64,000 nucleotides of DNA from Cryptomeria japonica (lineage: Eukaryota > Streptophyta > Pinopsida > Cupressales > Cupressaceae), in contig NC_081412.1 of assembly GCF_030272615.1 (NCBI RefSeq), positions 697,372,156-697,436,155 on the forward strand, in the 5' to 3' direction. Both the position numbers and the translations under genes were made by a program. This document shows positions 23,505-34,723 of this stretch, piece after piece. The first letter of the stretch is position 1. Every line of letters begins with the position of its first letter. The notes beneath the pieces were generated by a model. The model worked only from the letters and a program-made list of their open reading frames with translations. It was not told the origin of the DNA and ran no database searches.

Positions 23505-26030
23505 TTTCAGCAGTATATGAATGATATGGTAGAGATTCGGGTCCCTCTCCTCAGAGAAATTTTGAAATATGAGAATTTTGTAAAACATATGCTTGGAGCC
23601 TTTGGTTTAGGATTAACTAGTACTGAAATAATGGAGCAACAATAAGTTTTGAGTCAGTGGGATGCATACGAGGCTTAACATTTAGGACCTTCAGCCTAGT
23701 TTGATGTTGCCCTCATGGATAGGTACACGTACTTGATCACTCAGTGTCAAGAGGTGGCGAAGACAATATGGAGTTAGAGAAAGTAAAGAAGCATGCAGAT
23801 GGTGTTTTGAAGAAGTATAAATTTATAATTAAACACGTAGCCGATCCTCATGTCCAAGCAGTCGCATGCATAATGGATAATTATAGATATTTTATTAAAA
23901 AGTGAAGGATGAACATATAGTTACTAAAGATAGAAGAGTTTTTGCATGACCCCCAATTTTGTATTTTCAATTATAGCTCCAACTCAGCTTCCAATTTTGT
24001 GCAAAATGCCGCATGACTACGAAAACATGGCTCATCCAGCATGGTCTTCGTAGTGCTCATGCTGCCCCCATTTCATAGTAGTTAATTGGAGTATCAAGGC
24101 AGAAACTTGCAAGTTAATTGCGACTCCCAGTTTCAGTTCTTAATCTAGGTTAGATTTATTTCCTAGATAATAGGGCAGAAAACTTCTATAAATTCAGAAT
24201 TTGGATTCATTTGTAAGGGTCCCCAAATTGATGATTTGTGGCCCACTTAGAGATTTTTAGAATATTTTTGCAGATTGTTAAGAGTTGAGTTATTTTGTTA
24301 CGCATTCATTGAGATTAATATAAGAAGCAGCTTGTAGATTTCCTGATCTATGTCTATATTCTACTAAATTATTTTGTGTAATCTAGTAATGTCTATTATT
24401 TGGAGTTAGCAACCTGGTTTAATCTTTTTGTTTATCACTTTATGGATCATATTGTGCATGTCAGTGGTGTATGGGAATTACTGTGATAGGCCATATTTTT
24501 GATGATTTTTATTTCCATAGGTTTGTGAAATTGATGATTTTGCAGGTTTGCTAGAGGTCCATTGTTGAATGCCAACTTGGATAATATTTGATAATTTCTT
24601 GGGTTGCAGGGAATTAACTGAGTAGTTCATTAAGTTATTATTCTATTGGTTTTATTTTTATTTTCTTGTTCCCTTTTACTCTTCGCAGTTTATTTTCCAG
24701 AGAATCTTAAATGATAAAATATAATAAACAAAAGGAAGTTCAGCCATTTACGACCAACGAGATTTAGTTTCAGCAGTATATGAATGATATGGCAGAGATT
24801 CTGGTTCCTCTCCTCAGAGAAATTTTGAAATATGAGAATTTTGTAAAACATATGCTTGGAGCCTTTGGTTTAGGATTAACTAGTATTAAAATAATGGAGC
24901 AACAACAAGTTTTGAATTAGTGGGATGCATACGAGGCTCAACATTTAGGACCTCGGCCCAGTTCGATGTCACCCTCATGGACAGGTACACATACTTGATC
25001 ACTCAGTGTCAAGAGGTGGTAGAGACAATAGGGGAGTTAGAGAAAGTAAAGAAGCATGCAAATGGTGTTTTGAAGAAGTATAAATTTAGAATTAAACATG
25101 TAGCTAATCCTCATGTCCAAGTAGTCGCATGCATAATGGTTAATTGTAGAGATTTTATTAAAAAGTGAAGGATGAACATACAATTACTAAAGATAGAAGA
25201 TTTTTTGCATGACCCCCAATTTTGTATTTTCAGCTACGCCTCCCACTCAGGTTCCAATTTTGAGCAAAATGCCGCATGACTACGAAAACATGACTCATCT
25301 AGTATGGTCTTCGTAGTGCTCATGTAGCCACCATTTCGTAGTAGTTAATTGGAGTATCAAGGTAGAAACTTGCAAGTTAACTGCGACTCCTAGTTTGAGT
25401 TCTTAATTTAGGTTAGATTTATTTCCTAGCTAATAGGGCAGAAAACTTCTATAAATTCAGAATTTGGATTCATTTGTAAGGGTCCCCAAATTGATGATTT
25501 GTGGCCCACTTAGAGATTTTTAGAATATTTTTGCAGATTGTTAAGAAGTTGAGGTATTTTGTTACGCATTCATTGAGATTAATATAAGAAGCAGCTTGTA
25601 GATTGCCTGATCTATGTCTATATTCTACTAAATTGTTTTGTGTAATCTGGTAATGTCTATTATTTGGAGTTAGCAACCTGGTTTGATATTTTTGTTTATC
25701 ACTTTATGAATCATATTGTGCACGTCAGTGGTGTATGGGAATTACTGTGATAGGCCATATTTTTGATGAATTTTATTTCCATAGGTTTGTGAAATTGATG
25801 ATTTTGTAGGTTTGTTGGAGGTCCGTTGTTGAATGCTAACTTGGATAATATTTGATAATTTCTTTGGTTGTAGGGAATTAACTAAGTAATTCATTAAGCT
25901 GTTATTCTATTGGTTTTATTGTTATTTTCTTGTTCCCTTTTACTCTTCACAGTTTATTTTCCAGAGAATCTTAAATCATAATATAAAATTTAAAAAAGGA
26001 AGTTCAGCCATTTATGACCAGTGAGACTAG
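23505..26030 (+). repeat. Tandem duplication (1263-bp period) in the 5' LTR of E
   Basis: Copy A 23505-24767 and copy B 24768-26030 are collinear, both starting 'tttcagcagtatatga'. The 3' LTR has only one copy, so the duplication arose after insertion of E. The junction sits at a 'tttca' word present at both ends. It duplicates the ORF C-terminus and the downstream promoter. Confidence 0.9.
24187..24194 (+). promoter_or_regulatory. Candidate TATA box for the gag-pol transcript (duplicated at 25450)
   Basis: TATAAATT in 'aacttctataaattcagaa', repeated at 25450-25457 and present in the 3' LTR at 38623-38630. It lies past the LTR ORF and 2 kb before the LTR end (about 770 bp in the 3' copy), a sensible place for the genomic RNA start. 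Confidence 0.5.
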
Positions 26031-26218
26031 TTTCAACCAACAGGCCCCTTAACAGGTACAACCACATTAACCATTGGGCTGCCCATCACCATCGTGACCC
26101 GACTATAGAGACCTCGGGGTAGTGAGTTTTCTCAAATTCATTTATTTTCAGGAGAGGTGGCGAGTGTTCACATTAGCCACCTGACTATTGGCGGGTGTGT
26201 CAAAAACAGTCATCAATA

Positions 26219-26241
26219 GAAACTAGTGCTAGAAGGAGGGC
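26219..26241 (+). promoter_or_regulatory. Candidate primer binding site of element E
   Basis: 'ctagtgctagaaggagggcc' lies within five bases of the 5' LTR end, the PBS position. It resembles the TGGCGCTAGAAGGAGGG-type primer sites I associate with Tat-group elements, with substitutions; the tRNA assignment needs a search. Confidence 0.45.
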
Positions 26242-26296
26242 CTACACTAGTCCCCTCACTGGTTAACCACATATGGTACTTCCAGGAGACAGATTG

Positions 26297-28465
26297 ATGC
26301 CCTTTACCCAACCTAACCTCAACTATGAGCAAGACGACATTCTTACCCAACTATATGATTTTGCTTGGGATAGTACAAGAGATTATAATGACTGGTTACG
26401 AGCATGAAAAGTCTTGGACAATGAAAGACAAAAGGCTAAACATATAGAAGCAGAGGCATAAAGACAATGTAATCCTCTAGAGAATCCACAAGAAAGTCCA
26501 CAAACACCTCCTCAACCAGAGAATTGAGGTACTAAGTTGGACCGTATATCATCTTTCTCTCGAAAGAGATTCCACCGAGTTCTTAGGAGTAGTTCTTCAC
26601 CATTCGACTTAGCTAGGACCTGCCACTAGGAGAAAGAGGAACAAAGCTAAGAAACAACCCTCATCAACCTCACCAGTACAATCATCCATAGTCAATGTAG
26701 AAGATCGGCTGATTCCTAGTCCTCAGCCTATTGCTGCACCTTTTGTCACTCAACGTCCACTGTCACCACCTTCAATGGCCTACTTTAACCAAGAAACCAA
26801 ACCACTAGGAACCATACCAGGGGGTATTCATGACCTACCTAGAAACCCGGATAAATTTTGCAGCATATTTTATTATTTGGGGGGACGAACGACTGATGAA
26901 CATATTGAAGCATTCAAAGATGCAATCACTCATAACCATATTGAATACCAAGATGCATTATGTAGACTCTTCCCATTTTCACTTGGGGAGAATGAATACA
27001 ATTGGTACTTAACCTTACCTGAAAATTCTATCATAGGCCAGGACGTCCTGGAGAAGGCTTTCATCGATAAATTTCAAGTATACGTAGATCCCGGAACACT
27101 AACCATCGGTTCGCTTCTCTTAAGAAGTCACCATATGAGCCATTAACAACTTTTAATACTAGCTTTCAAAGGGAATTCAAGAGCCTACAAGCTCCTTACC
27201 AGGTAGCACCCAATTTAGCAATCGACTCCTATCTAAGAGCTATCAACCCTTGGACTGCAATGTTTATTAAGAAAAGTGTTCCCTAAGATCAAAGGGACAC
27301 TTTGGCAAAAGTCTTCGTGTTAGTAATTAGTATGAACCATAAGTTGAATCAAACCCTAGGAGGGATCAGATATAATCTACCTATAGGGGTGAAGCAAGAG
27401 AATTACAACCAATTCTTAGGTGTTCCCTTGCCTTTACCTATAGGTGCCCCAATAATGAGCTTGGTGCTAATCTATGCACCCCAACCTCAGGCAAATCAAC
27501 AGTTTGTTGCCCAAGCTTTGACTTGGAAAAATAATACCAATACCACCCCCACTCAAATGCAATATGTTGGTCAAGCGCAAGGGGGAAGTCAACAGTTTGG
27601 TAATACTGACACAACAAACCAACCTCCAACTACGGCACCTAAGAATCAAGGATCTCATATATCTACTAAAGTAGAAGCCTTAAAGAAAATGATCTCACAA
27701 GTTACTTTAGACATGAGCCAGCTAAATATAAATCCTCGAGGAGGGTATAATCAATCTCAACCATATAATAATCAATGAAACTACAATAACTAGAGCCAAA
27801 ATCAAAGGTATAACAACAAACCTTATAATAGGTAGTGGAAAATGGGTCCGAATAACAATGGGGTGAACCATGATCATCTTGATGCATGAGATAACCCAAA
27901 CCACACACAAAGTGTTAAACTGTGGATATGAATTTGCTAACAAATCGGTGTAGGTTACATGATACAATTGTGCACTGTGAGGTTAATTGTGCTCAGTTCA
28001 AGAAAATTAATAAGAATTGCTCAAGTTGATTCTCAGCCAAAATATTGTTCTGATGATGAACCCAATAAGGTTAATACTGCCATGTTGGTTGATACCTTCC
28101 TATGCAAAGAATTCCAAGCTGAAGCTAAAGGTGAACCATGTGTCGATGATGCTCAAGCCTTTCAGACCAGAAACAACTACAATATTAGGAGTCAAGGCAA
28201 AACTCCATTAACGGAGCCACCTCCCTCGAACGGTGGGTTTGTACCTCCTGATGTGAATGCAAGAAACAATCCTCACCTTCCTCAAGCTTTTCAAGGAGCA
28301 CACCCTAGACAAGCTCAAGGGAAAGATTATATTCTGAAAGGATCATTTGATGTTACTAAGGAGATGGAGAGGATGACCACCACTATGTCCCTGATGGAAG
28401 TATTGAGATATTGCCTTGAACAAAAGAGGGCTCTCCTTAGGAAGTTGGAACTATTAGAGTCATAG
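26297..28465 (+). pseudogene. Element E gag, decayed
   Basis: Begins at ATG 26297, about 80 nt past the LTR. After a divergent N-terminus with stops, 26775-27146 gives the best segment: 'NPDKFCSIFYYLGGRTTDEHIEAF' region, 'CRLFPFSLGENEYNWYL' and 'QDVLEKAFIDKF'. This is the plant Ty3/gypsy capsid (retrotrans_gag) signature of F-x-x-SL-x-x-x-A-x-x-W-Y-x-x-L type. A Gln/Asn-rich stretch follows (27480-27780). No intact zinc knuckle is visible; a remnant Cys-Gly pair is near 27922. 27959-28465 keeps an open frame of uncertain identity, probably the gag-PR linker. Stops and shifts between 27146 and 27302 and near 27777 break it. Gag would form the particle shell. Confidence 0.7.
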
Positions 28466-28480
28466 AGCAATGAGGTTAAG

Positions 28481-29059
28481 ATGGTAAACCTTAATGAAGT
28501 CAATGCTAACGTCAACAGTGATGCAATAGAGAATCCACCATTTTTACTAAGTTTGAGGATATGTGGAAAGAATTTACAAAACTGTTTGGTAGATTTAGGG
28601 GCTTCAGGAAACGTAATGCCCTACTCTATATGTCAGAAGCTTGGACTTAAAACGGTATGTGCAAATAGTAAGGTGGTACAACTAGACAAAACTAAGGTTA
28701 ACGTAATTGGAGAATTGAAAGATGTATACATCCAATTAGGATCTGATCCCCGAATATCTAGTTACATTGACATTCAAGTAGTGGATATTCCAAAAGTATA
28801 TGGGATGCTCCTTAGTAGGGATTGGTCAAAGACTTTGGGTGGATATTTCTTGACTTGTTTTACATGCCTATGGCTTCCATGGAATGGGGTAAGCAATCAG
28901 ATCCAAATCAATAGTGAACCTAAGTTGAAGAAGTTAGTAACGGATTATGGTGCTCCCATTGAGGTGGTGTTTGCTGAAATAAGTCCAGGAGTTTACAAGG
29001 TCAATGAAATCCTCACTTTCTCTGCACTAGCTCCCTCTAGTTATTTCAAGCACACATGA
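28481..29059 (+). pseudogene. Element E aspartic protease
   Basis: This frame contains 'LVDLGASGNVMP' (near 28589), matching the plant gypsy retropepsin active site (D-x-G-A/S), followed by 'LGLKTV' and the flap-side 'IDIQVVDIPKVYGMLLSRDW'. Retropepsin cuts the polyprotein into gag and pol products. Leu replaces the usual Ser/Thr between Asp and Gly, a variant I associate with Athila/Tat elements. The frame closes at 29059; linker pieces up to 29590 are interrupted by stops. Same orientation and order as the rest of E pol. Confidence 0.75.
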
Positions 29060-29592
29060 TTGTATATAGAGGGTAGGTCAAAGGTTTCACTATAATAGTA
29101 CAACAAGGAATGTATTTGTTGGGGGATACTATGAAGATACAAGATTTAGTGCTTCTGAAATGGTGTTGGATGCATCATAAGGAGCACTCAGAGATATCAT
29201 GTATCCCATGCCAGAATGAGATTATAAAGTTGATGAGCCTGGTTCCATACAAAGAAGATGATCATACCATCAATGTGGAAGAAGTTCAAAGTCCAAGTTG
29301 TGAAGGATTAGAGCCCCAAACAATGGATCCTATAAGTAAGACTACCCTACCTAAAAAACACAACCAGGAGATTCTTGCAGTTGAGATTGTCAAACAATAG
29401 AAGGAAGATATTACTCTTGAGAAAGAGAAAGAAGAAACACAATGTCAACTTCAACCTCTATTGGAACAAATTGTTCCTAACACTATTGAAGCATTCATGC
29501 AACCAGAAATTGAACAACCTTAATTGTAGCAAGACTTTGAGTCTGAGAAACAATAATCATCTCCGGAAGCTAATCTGATCACTGACCCTAAG

Positions 29593-30040
29593 GTGAAAAA
29601 TGTAAAGAAACCAAAAGATGAAATATGGTTTTTTAAGTTTGATGGGTCAAGATCCAAGCAAGGCAGTGGAGTAGGTGTAAGGTTAACAAAACCAAAAGGG
29701 AAAACCCTTTTAGCCTCTTACCAATTCCAATTCCCTTGTACTAATAACATGACAAAGTATGAGGCCCTAGTTAAAGGATTACTCTTCGCTCATAAGAAAG
29801 GAGATAAGTGTTTGAAAGTGCAAGGAGATTTTGAGTTGGTGGTTAAACAAGTGCGAAGCCAATATATGTGTCACGATAAAAGGTTAGCAGTATATAGGAA
29901 TAGAGTATGGGATTTGATTGAGGATTTTATGCTTTTGACATTCAGCTAGTACCCAGGAAAGTAAATGGAATACCTGATGCATTTGTCGTAGCTGCCAGTA
30001 CATTAAAACTAGTAAGCCAATCCCCTTTGAAGAAGTTTTC
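29593..30040 (+). pseudogene. Additional RNase H domain of element E, upstream of RT
   Basis: Shows 'FFKFDGSRSKQGSGVGVRL', 'NNMTKYEALVKGLLFA' and 'LKVQGDFELVVKQV', so the first three acidic RNase H residues (Asp, Glu, Asp) are all present. The tail 'NGIPDAFVVAAS' matches the family ending and lies after a frameshift near 29945. This is the RNase HI-like domain found as an extra copy in Tat-group elements; it removes RNA from RNA:DNA hybrids. In Ogre and Retand as I know them it follows the RT-linked RNase H, whereas here it precedes RT, and a second RNase H follows RT at 31278. Confidence 0.75.
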
Positions 30041-30359
30041 CATAGAGTTAACCTCCATACCTGCTGTACCTAATAATATCAAACACTTTCAAGTTCTCTA
30101 GGATGATGCCCACATTCTAGCCTTTCTTGCCAATTCAGGGGCTTTTAAAGAGAAAATCATTGATGAGGAAGATAAATCAGATGATCTTGATGTCGAAAGT
30201 AATACTGATATTATGGATTTACCAACTAACATGATTCCTAAAGGGATGGTCACCTTTGAGAGACTTTTTGATTCTAACCCTAGAGTAAAGGAGAGATTAA
30301 CAACGGATTCAGATGTCAGAAAGTATGAGCCACATAATATTGGTCCAGAAGGATAAGAG

Positions 30360-31277
30360 AGGATTGTTTATATTGGGAAGATTTGCACTCAAAATGAAAG
30401 AGAAAAATTTTTACAGATCTTGAAAGAGTTCATTGATGTAATAGCATGGGGGTATGAATATTTAAAGAAATTTGATACGAAGATCATCACCCATGTTATC
30501 CCCCTAAAACCTAACATAAATTCATTTTGACAAAAGCAATGACCGGTCAATTCACTAATAGAACCCTTGATTTTCAAGGAAGTACAAAAGTTGCTATCTG
30601 CCAAGATTATTTTTCCGGTACGACATTCTACTTGGGTTGCTAATTTGGTACCAGTAAGAAAAAAGAATGGAGAAATATGGCTTTGTGTGGACTTTCACAA
30701 TCTCAACAAGGCCTTTGAGAAAGATAATTACCCGCTTCCTTCTTTGGATGAAGTACTACAGATAGTAAATGGTTCACAAATGATGTCATTCTTAGATGGT
30801 TATTCTGGATATAACCAAGTTTTGGTGAACTATGAGGATCATATGAAGACAACATTTATGATGAAGTGGGGAATGTATGCATATAGAAGAATGCCATTCG
30901 GGTTGATCAACGTTGGGGCGACCTTTCAAAGATTAATGGATGCAACCTTTAAAGAACTGGCTGGAAAATGTATTATTATCTATGTGGATGACTTGACAAT
31001 ATTTTCCAAGGTCAGAGAAGACCACCCAGACCACCTCCAAAAGGTATTGGAAAGATGTCATAGATATGGGATTTCCCTTAACCCCAAGAAATGTGTATTT
31101 GGAGTGGCTGAAGGAAAGCTAATTGGCCACGTAATCTCTAAGAGGGGGATATCTATAGACCCAGATCAGGTAGAAGCGTTGTTGAAGTTACAAATGCTTG
31201 ACAGTAAAAAGGAGATGAGATCTTTCTTTGGGAAGATCAATTTGTCAGAAAGTTCATTATCGGGTTTGCAGAGATAA
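30360..31277 (+). pseudogene. Element E reverse transcriptase
   Basis: From the lead-in near 30360 ('FIDVIAWGYEYL') to 31277. Motifs are 'WVANLVPVRKKNGEIW', 'LCVDFHNLNKAF' (first conserved block, with Cys in place of Arg), 'SFLDGYSGYNQV', 'MPFGLINVGATFQRLM', and the catalytic 'IIYVDDL' at 30975-30995, then 'LNPKKCVFGV' and 'LIGHVIS'. All palm and thumb blocks are in order. RT copies the element RNA to DNA in the cytoplasmic particle. A stop near 30528 lies before the core; the frame ends near 31277 by a shift into RNase H. The core is the best preserved part of E and is typical of Ty3/gypsy. Confidence 0.9.
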
Positions 31278-31795
31278 TAAAGCTATTGAATGAAATGATG
31301 AAAATGGATGCTAAGGTTGAATGGAAAACAGAAGAAAAAGAGGCTTTCGCCTAGATTAAAAAATCCATCGCTGAAGCCCCTGTGTTAACCAGCCCTGACT
31401 ACACTCTATTGTTTTACATATATTCTTTTGCTTCGTTACACTCTGGGGTAGCTATTTTGACGCAGACGCACACGGGGAATGGGAAACCTATTGAATTTAT
31501 AAGCTCTCCCTTCAAAAGTATTGAGGTTAGTTACTCTGCTCTTGAAAAATAGGCTTTTGCGTTAGTGAGAGCAGTCAAGAAATTTAGGCATTATATCCTG
31601 AGGAGCAAAATCTATGTGATTGTCCCTGATCAAGCGGTGAAGTCACTACTCATACAATCCGAGTTGGGAGAACGTCGAGGGAAATGGATGACAATCTTAC
31701 AATAATTTGATCTAGAGATGCATCCAATGAAGTTGGTCCAAGGCCATGGATTGTCTCAGGCCATGGTGACTAACATCCCTCAAATCCAGTGTTAA
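31278..31795 (+). pseudogene. RT-linked RNase H of element E
   Basis: Directly follows RT: 'WKTEEKEAFA' (a stop replaces the next residue), 'APVLTSPDYTLLFYIYSFA', 'KPIEFISSPFKSIEVSYSALEK', 'LVRAVKKFRHYIL' and 'LGERRGKWMTILQ'. This is the standard Ty3/gypsy RNase H/connection region after RT. The first catalytic Asp site reads 'FYIYSFA', so the acidic residue appears lost. Two TAG codons interrupt the frame. Together with the domain at 29593 it gives E two RNase H modules. Confidence 0.7.
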
Positions 31796-31889
31796 CAATA
31801 TACATTGGAGTCATTCACTAAGGACCCATGGTACATGGATTTGGTATTTACATTGCTGAATAATAGGTGTCCTGAGGGGTTGACAACCA

Positions 31890-33064
31890 TGCAAAGATGA
31901 GCATTAAGGCTCAAAAGTGCCAATTATATGATCAAGGATTTGACACTTTATAGAAAGAATTATGAAGGTATTTACCTTTAGTGTCTTGATCATCAAGAAG
32001 CCCGTAACATGATTGAGGAATTCCATGGGAAATATGGTACAAGTCATGGGTCGACAGATGCCACTGCACATCAAATATTGAAGGCTGGACACTAGCATAT
32101 TTAAAGATACTCATGAGCATGTTTGTCACTATCATACATGCCAAACCGCAACTTCTAGAGAGAAATCCCGCCATGCCTCTCCAACCAGTGTTTGAGGTAA
32201 GACCTTTCGCCCAATGGGCACTGGATTTCGTAGGTGTTATTAATCCTAACTCGTCTGCATGACATAAGTTTATTCTTATTGAAACGGATTACTGCACCTG
32301 GTGGATGGAAGATATTGCATGTCAGAATGCTACTATTGAGGTAGTCTTGAAATTTATCAAAGAGCACATAGTCACCAGGTTTGGTATGACGTTTTCTCTG
32401 GTATGTGACAATGGCCCCACTTTTACTTCTACACAATTGATGCAATGGTCATACGAATATAAAGTGATATTGAAATTTTCATCCAACTACTACCCGCAAG
32501 GTAACGGAGTAGTTGAATCTATGAGAAAGAACATCCTAGATGTCATTGAGAATCTACTTGAGAAAAATCCCAGGGATTGGCATAATTAGTTGAGATATGC
32601 CTTATGGGCTGATTGAACTAGAGTAAAAGCCACATTGGGAACTTCTCTGTATTACCTTGTCTATGGCCAGACCCCTGTCTTCCCAATCAACTTACAAATA
32701 CCAGTCCTCCAATTAATGAAAGAACTTGACATTGAGGATCAGGTAGAGGTTCGCCTCTTAAATTTATTAAGACGATGAAAAAAGGATTAGTACTCTACAA
32801 CACATTGCCAAGCACCAAGTCGTTGTTAAGTGATGGTTTGATAAGAGGGCTAAGGTGAAATATTTTCGGATCTTTGACCTAGTCCTGTTATGGGACAAGA
32901 CCAAGGAAAACAAAGGTGATCACCACAAGTTTGAAAGGTTGCGGTTAGGTCCTTACCAAACAGCGAAAATTTTAGGGGAAAACACCTTTAGGTTAAGCTC
33001 GTTGACTGGAGAACTTGTACCATTGCTCGTCAATTGTCAGTTTCTAAAACATTACTTCGATTAA
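31890..33064 (+). pseudogene. Element E integrase, decayed
   Basis: The zinc-binding region is seen as 'EEFHGKYGTSHG' then 'AHQILKAG' (near 32005-32085). The core follows as 'FAQWALDFVGVINP' (first Asp), 'LVCDNGPTF' (second Asp, near 32400) and 'NGVVES' (Glu, near 32507). The C-terminal 'LRLGPYQTAKIL' is the GPY/F motif and 'LVNCQFLKHYFD' ends the frame at 33064. The DDE triad is visible but stops (31979, 32092, 32261, 32587) and shifts near 32600-32850 destroy it. No chromodomain follows, in keeping with the Tat group. Confidence 0.78.
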
Positions 33065-34121
33065 CTCCCAGTGAAGCTTGACCTATTGTATATAGTAGAT
33101 TAGTTGTTTCCCTTTTGTTTTGTTTGTTTGTTTTTCTTCGTTGTTTGTTTGGGTTTTTGCATGTTTCTTGTGTTTTCATTTTGCTGCGTGCTTTTTTCCC
33201 TTTTGTTTTGTTTGTTTGTTTTGTTTCATTCGTTTCCTTTTCATTGTGTTAGGATATACATATTTTGTTCTCAAATATTCTAAAAGGAAGGTATCCTTTT
33301 CATAACATGTTGTCAAATTCTGTGAGACTTCGACTCTTTTCTATTTATGACTTCATTGTCAATTGGTTAATTTTGAAACTTTTGTCTATACTCGTTCAAG
33401 GTAGTATATAATGGTTTAAATATGATTTGAGTTTTTGACTTTCAATTGGAAAAGGCTAGCTTGATAAACTCAGCACTACCACCACATTAAGATACATTAG
33501 AAAGTTTTGTAACATATCGGATAAACTGGTTTTCAAGTGAAAAATCCGAAGTCAGGATGTTTCACGTTATCCACCATGGTTCCCAACCCAGTAATCAGAC
33601 TTCAATGTTTTAAAAGTTGCTTAAAAGGTTATTAAGGAAAGAAGTCATTTTATGTTCTATAATTATTTTTTAAAAAAAGAGAGAAAAGAAATTATCCTCT
33701 TAAAGAAACTAAAATGGGTGTTTCAAGTAACCTCCACTGGGGCTATGGACGCCTGGCTGGCAGTGGAGCACTGCTTGATGGGAACCAGAGGTATCTCTAT
33801 TGGGGCTATAGACACCTGATTGGAAGTAGAGCTATGCCCAAGATAACATTGCATGAAACACATTGGTTGGCTTCACCTACGTATCTTGCGACCAGTTTCC
33901 TCTGATTATCTGCATTATTGAAAATGATGGAGTAATAAATCATGCACACACACTTAAGGGTTAATCATGTTCAGTTCTCAAATTGGTTGTTTTTTCATTG
34001 GTTCACTCATCTTTTTCTTCTTATACATCCTTTTGAATGATAATAGCCTTAGGCATCGGGTTAACCAGAGATTCTGAAATTCTAAATTGCCTAGAGTCAT
34101 TTTTCCCAGATAGTCGCCATT
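33065..34121 (+). repeat. 3' untranslated interior of element E
   Basis: No gene. 33095-33250 is T-rich ('ttttgtttgtttg'). A purine run lies at 33668-33690. Two related blocks sit at about 33724-33766 and 33789-33831, sharing 'tggggctat' with 'gac(g/a)cctg' and a closing 'agtggagc'/'agtagagc'. The sequence just before the 3' LTR is 'cagatagtcgccatt', so the PPT is not obvious. Confidence 0.55.
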
Positions 34122-34221
34122 TGTTATGCCTTGCATATCCACTCCCCATTAGTTTCCTTGTGTTACAATATGGGTCCCCTGTTGTTGCTCACTTTTTCTT
34201 TTTTCTTTTTCTTTTTGTTCT

Positions 34222-34640
34222 TTTACCTCGAAACTCCAAAGTCCCAGAGTCCTGAGGTCTATTTTGTTCTTTTTCCTTTAGCAACCTTGGAACTTCGGAC
34301 CCCCGGAGTCCCAAGGTTGGTCTCCTTCTTTTCTTCTTTTGTTTCCTTTTCCTTTATCTTGGAACTCTGATGTTCTGGACTCCCGAGGTGTGTCTTTTGT
34401 TTTCTTGTTCTTTACCTAGGAAATCCAGAGTTCCAGAGTCCTGAGGTATGTGTTCGAGTCCTTTACCTCGGAGCTCCGTAGTCCCAGAGTCCCAAGGTGT
34501 GTGTCTGATCCACCCCGAAACCACAGAGTCCCAAGGTGGATCCTTGCTTGCTTGCCTTCCTGAGCTCGGAACCTCGAGACCCTGGAACCCTGGAGTTCCA
34601 GACCCTATTTGAAAAAGAAAAAACTCCCTACTCCAAAAAC
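34222..34640 (+). repeat. Dyad-repeat cluster in the 3' LTR
   Basis: Same near-palindromic family as 16411-17530, for example 'acctcgaaactcc' near 34225 with 'agagtcctgaggt' closing at 34258, and copies near 34287, 34360, 34420 and 34470. Fewer remain because of the deletion. Confidence 0.7.
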
Positions 34641-34723
34641 TTAAAGTCCCGAAGTGAATGAAATTTTTATGTTTTTGATAAAGAACTGATCCTTATTTTC
34701 TTTTTACAAGTTCAGGTAGTTAG

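Larger units (their letters stand above)
17594..23905 (+). pseudogene. LTR-encoded ORF, 5' LTR copy (interrupted)
   Basis: Starts ATGGACTCATCTTC and runs, with stops and shifts, to the TGA after 'FIKK' near 23905; it is split by element F at about 20485-23153. Recognisable segments in order are an N-terminal basic region; 'DMLGFKFGIPT' (17945); 'QMKEVHHTQKLFFTSYVIW' (18270); an acidic segment with 'DQEDLL' (near 19785); 'EKKKRKAELPKV' (20083); 'LDTLELATSVVRG' (20310); then, after F, 'LLREILKYENFVKHML' (23547). The C-terminal third looks helical and charged. No similarity to gag, pol or envelope was recognised. Known Ogre elements have an extra ORF upstream of gag; here the ORF lies inside the LTR. 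Function unknown. Confidence 0.72.
16308..26218 (+). repeat. 5' LTR of element E, enlarged to 9.9 kb
   Basis: Collinear with 34122-39391 apart from three indels: an extra promoter/intron block (about 16795-17470), the nested element F fragment (about 20485-23153) and a tandem duplication (23505-26030). Besides the terminal words, the interior matches over several kilobases, for example 'gggaattaactgagtagttc' (24611, 39047). Confidence 0.88.

Noticed and set aside
33120-33305. Small membrane protein (Phe/Cys-rich frame)
   Set aside because: It arises from a T-rich tract 'ttttgtttgtttg' in the 3' untranslated part of element E; no start context or conservation.
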